Below, in pieces: positions 1 through 4,985 of a DNA stretch of 5,045 nucleotides. The stretch's first letter is position 1. Each line of letters starts with the position of its first letter. The notes under the pieces were generated by a model, which was not told where the DNA came from, ran no database searches, and saw only the letters and a program-made list of their open reading frames with translations. The DNA is from Myxococcales bacterium (GTDB lineage Bacteria; Myxococcota_C; UBA6777). Both the position numbers and the translations under genes were made by a program. The DNA lies in NCBI GenBank assembly GCA_027005175.1, contig JALTMC010000389.1, positions 1 through 5,045 on the forward strand, written 5' to 3'.

Positions 1-1081
1 CAACTTCCAATAGTTCGAGATCAAATCCAACAGGGGGATAGCTTTTCAGAGCACCGTCGCTCCGTCGATAAAAGAACATCGAGAGTTGGTTGGCTGTGGG
101 GATTTTCTGGAAATAGCCAAAGATCACATAATCGACCCCCAAGCCCTCTGCGATTTTCTTGACCGAGCGCTGTGTCGAAGAAGCGACAATACCTTGTCGC
201 AGAGGTCGATGAATACGACGAATCTCCGAGGAGAAGTCGGGGCCACTGGCTTGAGGGATAGGCTTCAGCTTCACACGAATGGTCGTAGTACCACGACCTC
301 GAACCACCACCGGCTCAGCAAAAGGGATCGAACCACTTTTGCGAACCCAAAGATAATGACGTCCACGTGCGAGTTTTTTGATCACAACAGGAGATGACGC
401 TCCCGACAACACCTTATTGTTGAATTGGATATCACTTCCCTCAGGGAAGAAGATACGAATCCCACCTTTGCCTCGTAGAGCACGACGTTGGGCACCTCGA
501 AGCACCCGTCGCATGGCCGGGGGCATCTTGGACACCGAGTATTTGTGGGTTGGTGCAAGAGCACCTAGCCGGTCAATCGCTTGCTCTCCCTGCTCTCCCT
601 GCCCGAGCCGAAAGAAACAAAGCCCCATTAAACGATACAGTTCAAGAAGCTCACTAAAATCCTTAAGATGGATCAGCCCTTGTTCAAAGCCTCGAAGCGC
701 TTCCTCCATCTTTTCTTTGGCACCCTCATACTTTTTGCTACGCATCAACTTCTTACCGAGGTTGAAGTTCTTCAATGCACGCTGATAGGCTGCCTGATTC
801 GGAAGTTTAAACGAAGACTTACGATCACTTTTCTGTACGCTAACAACCGTGAACCCGCGACTGCTTAAAAGCTTTCCAAGCTTCTTTGAAACTTTGGGAA
901 TGGATTCAGCGGCTGCAACCTTACCTGTGATAGGTACAAACGGTACGATGGCGACTTTCTTATCACTGGCCTGGGTGGTCAAAGGGGCTGTCAACCAACA
1001 GCCCAGCCCTACCATCATGATGATCAATTTTGTGGCAAATGTTTTATTCTTCAACGATGTACTCCCTTGTTGTCCAAACAT
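1..1081 (-). CDS. Exported TPR-like/PEGA-like domain protein (3' end beyond window)
   Basis: An open minus-strand frame of 360 codons runs from ATG at 1081 off the left edge without a stop. The first 39 residues form a signal peptide: K11, K13 and K18, then a hydrophobic stretch 19-32, and likely cleavage after TTQA (38). Residues 41-84 (KKVAIVPF, then a helix and GFTVVSV) look like the first strand-helix-strand of a CsgG/TolB-N-like fold. Residues 98-177 are helical and TPR-like (NFNLGKKLMRSKKYEGA, then LYRLMGLCFFRLGQ). Residues 206-272 resemble a PEGA domain (GGIRIFFPEG, then RGRHYLWVRKSGS, then TIRVKL). Residues 307-346 (VKKIAEGLGVDYVIFGYF, then SDGALKS) look like the second half of the CsgG/TolB-like fold. 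PEGA domains are extracytoplasmic, so a periplasmic or envelope structural or sensory role is inferred; no catalytic motif is visible. TTG at 1054 (GGGAG at 1062-1066, 7-nt spacer) is an alternative start that also keeps the signal peptide. The domain names are by eye. Confidence 0.88.
   Translation of the reverse strand, partial: MFGQQGSTSLKNKTFATKLIIMMVGLGCWLTAPLTTQASDKKVAIVPFVPITGKVAAAESIPKVSKKLGKLLSSRGFTVVSVQKSDRKSSFKLPNQAAYQRALKNFNLGKKLMRSKKYEGAKEKMEEALRGFEQGLIHLKDFSELLELYRLMGLCFFRLGQGEQGEQAIDRLGALAPTHKYSVSKMPPAMRRVLRGAQRRALRGKGGIRIFFPEGSDIQFNNKVLSGASSPVVIKKLARGRHYLWVRKSGSIPFAEPVVVRGRGTTTIRVKLKPIPQASGPDFSSEIRRIHRPLRQGIVASSTQRSVKKIAEGLGVDYVIFGYFQKIPTANQLSMFFYRRSDGALKSYPPVGFDLELLEV
583..600. 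repeat. In-frame 9-bp tandem duplication inside the PEGA-like protein gene
   Basis: GCTCTCCCT occurs twice in tandem on the plus strand. On the coding (minus) strand this gives the residue pair GEQ-GEQ at the end of the TPR-like region (about residues 162-167). It is in frame and probably a small slippage duplication in a helix or loop. Confidence 0.7.
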
Positions 1082-1086
1082 CCAGC

Positions 1087-1092
1087 CCTCCC
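1087..1092 (-). promoter_or_regulatory. Ribosome binding site for the minus-strand PEGA-like gene
   Basis: The minus strand reads GGGAGGG then CTGG directly before ATG at 1081. The purine-rich tract continues upstream as AGGAGAGAGG (to 1100). This favours ATG 1081 over TTG 1054, although TTG 1054 has its own GGGAG. Two stacked start sites are possible. Confidence 0.6.
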
Positions 1093-1192
1093 TCTCTCCT
1101 TTCTCTATTATTCGTCAAACCATGGAAAATGCAAGTCTTATCACGAAACGAAAGAAAGCGGAGCGCGAAGTAGCGGCGTCAGATGATCACAC

Positions 1193-1221
1193 TATATATG
1201 GGAGGAACTCCACGGGGTCAA
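1193..1221 (-). promoter_or_regulatory. Sigma70-type promoter for the PEGA-like gene
   Basis: On the minus strand the -35 is TTGACC (1216-1221, 5 of 6 to consensus), followed by a 17-bp spacer and TATATA (1193-1198). The shifted TATAGT (1191-1196) would have a 19-bp spacer. The predicted start near 1186 gives a leader of about 105 nt to ATG 1081. The -35 is 13 bp from that of the opposing promoter. Confidence 0.55.
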
Positions 1222-1234
1222 GAGTGCTCTGGAT

Positions 1235-1264
1235 TTGACAACATGCCTCAACCCCAATTATGAT
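1235..1264 (+). promoter_or_regulatory. Near-consensus sigma70 promoter for the rightward genes
   Basis: A perfect -35 TTGACA (1235-1240), an 18-bp spacer and TATGAT (1259-1264, 5 of 6) form a strong candidate promoter. Transcription would begin near 1271, about 60 nt before the membrane-protein start. It is the best plus-strand promoter in the window and may serve the genes from 1333 onward, since I see no clear intrinsic terminator between them. Confidence 0.65.
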
Positions 1265-1268
1265 GACC

Positions 1269-1299
1269 GCGCTCTTCCTCATAAACGCGCATCGAGCGC
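1269..1299 (+). promoter_or_regulatory. Inverted repeat at the predicted transcript 5' end
   Basis: GCGCTC (1269-1274) and GAGCGC (1294-1299) are perfect complementary arms around a 19-nt loop, placed at the predicted start of the rightward transcript. It could be a 5' mRNA stabilising hairpin or a protein-binding site. There is no T-run, so it is not a terminator. The loop contains another GCGC, so the pairing is not unique. Confidence 0.35.
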
Positions 1300-1332
1300 A
1301 GACTTTACATTCAAACGGTGGACTTGTTAATT

Positions 1333-1773
1333 ATGCAGGATCAAGATCGTCTTGCTGTCTTCCTCAGCTATCTCGGATTTCTCATTCTCGTACCGCCCTT
1401 TCTGGCCTACGTCTTTCTCAGTAAACTCCAAACCCAAAATGTATTCCTAACTCTGTTCTTTCTACTCGTTACAGCGTCATTTGGCGCGTTCCCCTTTATC
1501 GCCTATTTTGTTGTGGCACGCACCCCCTATTCCCGATTTCACGCACAACAAGGTGTCTTCCTCACCTTTTCCTTTCTACTGGGAACCAGCCTTCTGGCTG
1601 CGTCTCGCTGGCTCGCCATCTCCCAATCCTGGAATGTACAGTGGCTGTACATCGCCTTTTTTGTTTGGATCTTTCTCTATATCTTCTTCAACATTTTGGC
1701 TGCAACCTCAGGATTCTTAGGTCGAAAATGGCCAATCCCCTTTCTCCATCGATTCCTGGTAGAAGAAACCTGA
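1333..1773 (+). CDS. Four-helix integral membrane protein, DUF4870/Tic20-like
   Basis: The 146-residue product is strongly hydrophobic. It has four likely membrane helices at about residues 8-29, 36-61, 75-95 and 104-126. Between helices 2 and 3 lies the cytosolic loop motif RTPYSRFHAQQGVF. A similar RFHAxQ motif entering helix 3 is typical of DUF4870/Tic20-like small bacterial membrane proteins, whose function is largely unknown. The C-terminus is short and polar (FLVEET). Start choice is uncertain: ATG 1333 is preferred (MQDQDRLAVF, the usual polar N-terminus before helix 1). GTG 1318 would add five residues. Neither has a convincing Shine-Dalgarno; GGTGG at 1317-1321 is 11 nt before the ATG. 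It is the first gene after the 1235-1264 promoter. Family assignment is by motif and topology only. Confidence 0.8.
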   Translation: MQDQDRLAVFLSYLGFLILVPPFLAYVFLSKLQTQNVFLTLFFLLVTASFGAFPFIAYFVVARTPYSRFHAQQGVFLTFSFLLGTSLLAASRWLAISQSWNVQWLYIAFFVWIFLYIFFNILAATSGFLGRKWPIPFLHRFLVEET

Positions 1774-1954
1774 GTCTATCACCGGCATCCTTCCCTAGCG
1801 AGCATCCATTGCCCTCCCTTGCAAAAAGGTTTCTGAATCACTATGGTGCAGCATACATTCGATGTCGGATTTGAATAAATTTGCCCAAACACTGTCCATT
1901 ATTGGTGAGTCAGGTGTTTCTTCCACAACATCTGACCCAAACAGAGGCACTTCC
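1774..1954 (+). promoter_or_regulatory. Gap between membrane-protein genes, with a weak promoter candidate at 1819-1847
   Basis: This 181-bp stretch holds no clear gene or terminator. TTGCAA (1819-1824), 17 bp and TATGGT (1842-1847) match the sigma70 boxes at 4 of 6 each, with optimal spacing. The frame of the next small gene is open back to 1799, and its first ATG is at 1862, so 1862-1954 could instead be coding. Confidence 0.3.
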
Positions 1955-2092
1955 ATGACAACTCCGGAAGATCCCACACCTCGCCAGCGCTACCGTGAAT
2001 ACATCATCTTGCTTTTGGTGATGGCGATGCTGACTCTAACCATGTTTCACTATTGCGGACCCCGCATCCGCGACTGGCTATTCCCACAATAA
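1955..2092 (+). CDS. Small single-pass membrane protein (45 residues)
   Basis: From ATG 1955 the frame encodes a polar, proline-rich N-terminus (MTTPEDPTPRQRYREY) and one hydrophobic helix at about residues 17-34 (IILLLVMAMLTLTMFHYC). A short tail follows, ending RIRDWLFPQ. I chose this start because AGAGG (1943-1947) sits 7 nt upstream. The same frame is open from ATG 1862, giving a 76-residue form with a Ser/Thr-rich extension, but that ATG has no Shine-Dalgarno. No family is recognised. The arginines on both sides of the helix leave orientation open. It lies 62 bp before the exported coiled-coil gene and may be cotranscribed with it. Because it is so short, a chance frame cannot be excluded, although a single well-placed helix supports a real product. 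Confidence 0.5.
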   Translation: MTTPEDPTPRQRYREYIILLLVMAMLTLTMFHYCGPRIRDWLFPQ

Positions 2093-2141
2093 TTGACCTG
2101 ACTTGATAAAAACTCGCCGCAACCGAGTGTATCCAAACGAT

Positions 2142-2146
2142 AGGAG
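2142..2146 (+). promoter_or_regulatory. Ribosome binding site for the coiled-coil protein gene
   Basis: AGGAG lies 8 nt before ATG 2155 and fixes that start. An ATG at 2148 in another frame is too close to the site to be used efficiently. Confidence 0.75.
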
Positions 2147-2154
2147 AATGAAAG

Positions 2155-3129
2155 ATGCTTCCATTCCTCAAAAGAACCTTGCTAAGTTTCGCTTTGCTAG
2201 GACTCCTCACGTTTGTGAGTACTCCTGCCTCCGCACAATCACTCGACCAATGCAGCAACGTTCCTTCCATTGCCCAAGGCACCAAAGGCTTCGAAGAATG
2301 CAAAGAGCAATGCTTCGCCAAGAGATGTGGAGCCGCCGGACTTCGTTGCCCCACCACAGCAAACAAACGTACCTTCCGTCGTTTGTGCTATGGAAAATGT
2401 CGTGAGATGATGCGTCGTCAAGGAGACCTACGTCGTCTGATCCGCTTCTGTCGGGGGCTTCGTCTGGAGCGCGAAAGAGCGCAGCGATACCGACAGCAAC
2501 TGATCCTACGTCACAACATGTGGATGGCCAAACGCCGACTCGTCCATCGACTGAAAGTTCAGTATGAAAACGCCAAGAGACGACGTCAGGCTTCTGCCGC
2601 TCGTGCCTACTACCGTCGGATGCAAATCGCTCATACTCAGCAAATGCAGTATATGCGGCAAAAACTTCAGATGAAAGCAAGATTCTACTTAGCACGCTCC
2701 AACTTGCGACACCGCCAACGTATGGAACTCGCTCGTCAGCTTGGAACACTGAAGAAAGATATCATCAAAGCCAAAGCGAGTGGAGATGCCAAACGCCTTG
2801 GAGCCTTACGACGTGTCATTCTCGCAAAGAAACAAAAAGTGTATATTGCCGAGAAAAAAGAGAAGAAGCTCAAAGTGGACTACCACAAGACCCGCGTCGA
2901 AGAATCACGACACAGCATCAAGCAAGTGAAGGTGAAGAAGCAACAATTGCAAGAAGCAACAGTGGAAGCCAAAAAGAAGAAAGACCAGAAACGACTGGAA
3001 GAATTGGCAAAGCGCCTCGGTGAATTGGCTGGAAAGCAAGCTGCCTTGACCCGAAAGGCTCAAGTAGAACAGCAGAAGCTAAAGAAAGCAAAGGTTGCTT
3101 ACGCTGCAATTTCACAAAGAAAACTCTAA
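2155..3129 (+). CDS. Exported cysteine-rich, highly basic coiled-coil protein
   Basis: The 324-residue product begins with a clear signal peptide (K6/R7, hydrophobic core 9-21, cleavage after TPASA, about residue 27). The mature head (28-100) carries all eight cysteines: C33, C49, C53, C58, C65, C78, C82 and C99. They include two CX3C pairs (49/53 and 78/82) in predicted helices, a spacing seen in disulfide-locked alpha-hairpins, so four disulfides are plausible. Residues 100-324 have no cysteine and almost no proline or glycine. They are very rich in Lys, Arg and Gln, as expected for long helices or a coiled coil. Segments beginning AK with D, K, R, L recur near residues 140, 206 and 272. 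No catalytic motif or known family is recognised. A periplasmic or surface role binding polyanions (LPS, nucleic acid or polysaccharide) is inferred from charge alone. The downstream lipoprotein gene starts 53 bp later and is probably in the same operon. Confidence 0.85.
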   Translation: MLPFLKRTLLSFALLGLLTFVSTPASAQSLDQCSNVPSIAQGTKGFEECKEQCFAKRCGAAGLRCPTTANKRTFRRLCYGKCREMMRRQGDLRRLIRFCRGLRLERERAQRYRQQLILRHNMWMAKRRLVHRLKVQYENAKRRRQASAARAYYRRMQIAHTQQMQYMRQKLQMKARFYLARSNLRHRQRMELARQLGTLKKDIIKAKASGDAKRLGALRRVILAKKQKVYIAEKKEKKLKVDYHKTRVEESRHSIKQVKVKKQQLQEATVEAKKKKDQKRLEELAKRLGELAGKQAALTRKAQVEQQKLKKAKVAYAAISQRKL

Positions 3130-3140
3130 TCCATCCACAA

Positions 3141-3183
3141 AGGAGGCGGAGTCTTTCCCACACACCCTACGAAAAGTGGGACT
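3141..3183 (+). promoter_or_regulatory. Strong Shine-Dalgarno followed by a hairpin before the lipoprotein start
   Basis: AGGAGG (3141-3146) is the best Shine-Dalgarno in the window, but no ATG, GTG or TTG lies at normal spacing after it. TCCCAC (3156-3161) pairs with GTGGGA (3176-3181) around a 14-nt loop. Folding this stem brings the site to about 10 unpaired nt from TTG 3183, instead of 36 nt. An alternative pairing is CCCAC/GTGGG plus AGT/ACT with a four-base bulge. This arrangement would allow initiation across a hairpin, or regulation by folding. Confidence 0.4.
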
Positions 3184-4415
3184 TGATACTCCGAAAAAAA
3201 AGTATGAGAAAATTCATCCCATTTGCTGTTCTGGCCTTAACACCTTTTCTTGCCATGTGTCGCCCGGCCGACATTCGCCCTCACTTCAAAAACTGTGATT
3301 ACGATGGCGCACACTCTGGAACGGTGGTCAAACTGCGATGCTCCGGAAAAGGACATAGTCACTCCAGTGCCCTGATCGATGCAAAAAAAGCCGCTTCGTT
3401 TACTGTAGCTGCCCACATGTTCAAATCTGCCACCGACCGCTCCCGATTTACCACAGTAGAGCGCCGCTTCTATAGGGCATACCCCAACTTCATCAGAAGC
3501 TGCACCACAGATGGAACGATCAGCCAAGCTGACGATGGTAGCGTTGTTGTCAAAGCCAAATGCCAGGTGGACCGATCACAAATTGTTAAATTTTTGAAGG
3601 ACAATGGCATTGTCGATGAGAAAGCCACCCGAGAAGAGATCGGTAACCCCTCTGTTGCAGTCACCACAACATGGCCCACGATGAACCCACAATGGAATGC
3701 GATCGTACGCAGTTCAGCCAATGAGTTTTTAACCTCTCGGCAGTACAACGCGACCGACCTAAGCAGCGGTATGAAAGGCTTAAAAAGCCTTCAAAGAAAG
3801 ATACTCAACTCCGACAGAATCCCAGTGGACAAGAAGTTCCGTGCTGCCATGCTCTTGGGTGCTGACGTCTACTTTGAGGTCGCAGCCTCACGCAAGAAAA
3901 GTGGTCCCAATGTAAAGGGAGTCGCCGCAGTAAAAGCCTACGAAACAACAACAGGTCGCTTGCTCGCCAGCACCAACTCTTTTGGTCGAGAATACCCAAC
4001 CTCACTCACAGCATCCGAAGAAAAGACTGTCAAAGAAGCCATCCAAAACTCCATGCAAAAAGTGTTGACACAAGTCATGGGATACTGGCGCTCTGATGCC
4101 TCCAAAGGAAACCGTTACTACGTCGTCATGGCAGGCAATATAGGTGCTGATGCCGGTGATAGCATGGCTCTGAACCTGAAACGTACCTTTCAACGACGAA
4201 AAGTAAAATGCCCCACCATCACTGCACAGCGTATGGTCTGCACGATTCGCAGCAAGAAAGACCCTGTGGAAGTTCGAATCGAAATTGCCAAGGCTTTGCG
4301 CAGAGCAGGCGCACGATCGGTCAAACGTGCCATTACCACCCGAAAGCTACTGATATACTATATCAACCACACTCCATCTTCCGGTAACCCCGACGCCCTA
4401 CCCCCCGGACTCTAA
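3183..4415 (+). CDS. Probable envelope lipoprotein of FlgT/LPP20-like layout
   Basis: The frame encodes 410 residues from TTG 3183 or 403 from ATG 3204. The N-terminus is basic (RKKSMRK), then hydrophobic (11-25), then FLAMC. This is a near-lipobox with Met at -1, so C26 may be lipidated. Three domains can be inferred. Residues 45-145 contain an Ala-rich helix (DAKKAASFTVAAHMF), a beta hairpin and VDRSQIVKFLKDNGI, as in FlgT-N/LPP20-like domains. Residues 155-300 (NPSVAVTTTWP, RAAMLLGADVYFEVAAS, YETTTGRLLAS) resemble CsgG/TolB-N-like folds. Residues 311-393 read as beta-alpha-beta-beta-alpha-beta, ferredoxin-like. The other cysteines pair around hairpins: C38/C53, C107/C127 and C343/C353. A role as an outer-membrane-associated assembly or accessory lipoprotein is inferred. 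No flagellar genes are visible, so a flagellar role is not claimed. TTG is chosen because only it can be served by the upstream Shine-Dalgarno. The stop codon lies within the first copy of the 71-bp repeat. Confidence 0.8.
   Translation: MILRKKSMRKFIPFAVLALTPFLAMCRPADIRPHFKNCDYDGAHSGTVVKLRCSGKGHSHSSALIDAKKAASFTVAAHMFKSATDRSRFTTVERRFYRAYPNFIRSCTTDGTISQADDGSVVVKAKCQVDRSQIVKFLKDNGIVDEKATREEIGNPSVAVTTTWPTMNPQWNAIVRSSANEFLTSRQYNATDLSSGMKGLKSLQRKILNSDRIPVDKKFRAAMLLGADVYFEVAASRKKSGPNVKGVAAVKAYETTTGRLLASTNSFGREYPTSLTASEEKTVKEAIQNSMQKVLTQVMGYWRSDASKGNRYYVVMAGNIGADAGDSMALNLKRTFQRRKVKCPTITAQRMVCTIRSKKDPVEVRIEIAKALRRAGARSVKRAITTRKLLIYYINHTPSSGNPDALPPGL
3194..3201 (+). repeat. A8 homopolymer between the two possible lipoprotein starts
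   Basis: Eight consecutive A residues lie between TTG 3183 and ATG 3204. If TTG is used, a one-base slip would shift the frame within the first six codons. If ATG is used, the tract is only leader sequence. Confidence 0.6.
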
Positions 4416-4575
4416 AAGCTGCCAATAAAACTACGAAAACAACAACGCGAACAGTGCTCCTTATGCTGTTATCCCCCGGATTCTAAAAGCTGCCAATAAA
4501 ACTACGAAAACAACAACGCGAACAGTGCTCCTTATGCTGTTACCTCCCGGATTCTAAAAGCTACCATGAAACTAC
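4402..4575 (+). repeat. 71-bp direct tandem repeat, about 2.4 copies, spanning a stop codon and the next start codon
   Basis: Copy 1 begins with GGACTCTAAAAGC at 4407, copy 2 with GGATTCTAAAAGC at 4478 and partial copy 3 with GGATTCTAAAAGC at 4549, a period of exactly 71 bp. Sixty bases (4411-4470 and 4482-4541) are identical in copies 1 and 2. The only differences are C/T at the fourth base and two changes in the C-rich end (TATCCCC versus TACCTCC). Copy 1 contains the stop codon of the lipoprotein gene (4413-4415). Copy 3 keeps about 27 bp and ends inside the next gene, where CCAATAAAACTAC has become CCATGAAACTAC, supplying the ATG. Each full copy has a short inverted repeat (AACAG/CTGTT) and an A/C-rich tract with CAA runs. 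There is no T-run and thus no clear terminator. The unit is not a multiple of three. Confidence 0.95.
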
Positions 4576-4982
4576 TTACCTTTCTCGCCGAGCGTTTCGA
4601 TTGGAAACCCTTCTCACAAACACTGGAAGATGCTGCGACAAACTACCAGCCTGATGGGATGGATGATGCCGTGGTTGTCTTTCTTCATATCGAGCAACGT
4701 GACCTCCAAGAAGACCGGTACAACAGTGTATTTCGAAAAGTCCTGAAACATATCAAGTGGCTGGCCAACAAAAAAGAGTTCCGCAATGTTGTGCTGCATT
4801 CCTTTGCCCACCTCGGTGGTGACAACGCCACCCCCGACGACGCAGAAGCCTGGATGAATGTCATGTCAGAAAGACTTCAAAACACCGGGTACCAAGTAAA
4901 GATAACACCCTTTGGCTGGTTTTCCTCTTGGGATCTCAAAGTTTATGGCGACAGCCTCGCCAAAGTCTGGAAAGAATTCTAA
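4566..4982 (+). CDS. Free-standing threonyl-tRNA synthetase editing-domain protein
   Basis: The 138-residue product matches, over its whole length, the editing domain found at the N-terminus of archaeal threonyl-tRNA synthetase (tRNA-Thr_ED family, D-aminoacyl-tRNA deacylase fold). Recognisable parts are MKLLTFLAERFDWK (1-14), VVVFLHIEQRD (36-46), IKWLANKKEF (63-72), VVLHSFAHLGG (75-85), the helix ending RLQNTGY (103-109), TPFGWFSSWDL (114-124) and the C-terminal SLAKVWKEF. In archaea this domain removes serine wrongly attached to tRNA-Thr. Here no synthetase follows, so it would act in trans in the cytoplasm if active. The FAHL histidine (H82) is kept. The lysine I recall as catalytic in the archaeal PFGYYK motif is replaced by serine (PFGWFS), so the chemistry or substrate may differ. 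ATG 4566 fits the family N-terminus but lacks a Shine-Dalgarno. The CoA-transferase gene starts 3 bp after its stop. Confidence 0.88.
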   Translation: MKLLTFLAERFDWKPFSQTLEDAATNYQPDGMDDAVVVFLHIEQRDLQEDRYNSVFRKVLKHIKWLANKKEFRNVVLHSFAHLGGDNATPDDAEAWMNVMSERLQNTGYQVKITPFGWFSSWDLKVYGDSLAKVWKEF

Positions 4983-4985
4983 GAT

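Noticed and set aside
382-564. 60-residue minus-strand frame inside the PEGA-like gene
   Set aside because: It is in a different frame from the gene and has no recognisable features of its own.
378-785. 135-residue plus-strand frame, and neighbouring plus-strand frames at 86-397 and 849-1238
   Set aside because: They oppose the open 360-codon minus-strand PEGA-like gene, which has a signal peptide, a ribosome binding site and a recognisable domain. The 849-1238 frame also runs through the divergent promoters.
2112-2128. Hairpin ACTCG/CGAGT before the coiled-coil gene
   Set aside because: The stem is only 5 bp with no T-run, so it is not a terminator. Nothing else supports a function.
2093-2133. 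Possible promoter with TTGACC or TTGATA upstream of the coiled-coil gene
   Set aside because: No acceptable -10 box lies at 16-18 bp from either candidate -35.
2207-2749. 180-residue minus-strand open frame opposite the coiled-coil protein
   Set aside because: It lies wholly antisense to a gene with a clear signal peptide and Shine-Dalgarno. Its composition looks like a reverse translation of Arg/Lys-rich codons, and no motif is seen.
3095-3298. 67-residue frame overlapping the junction of the coiled-coil and lipoprotein genes
   Set aside because: It is out of frame with both genes, begins inside the first and is not positioned for the AGGAGG at 3141.
4402-4575. CRISPR-like array
   Set aside because: The copies are contiguous 71-bp direct repeats without variable spacers, and only 2.4 copies exist.
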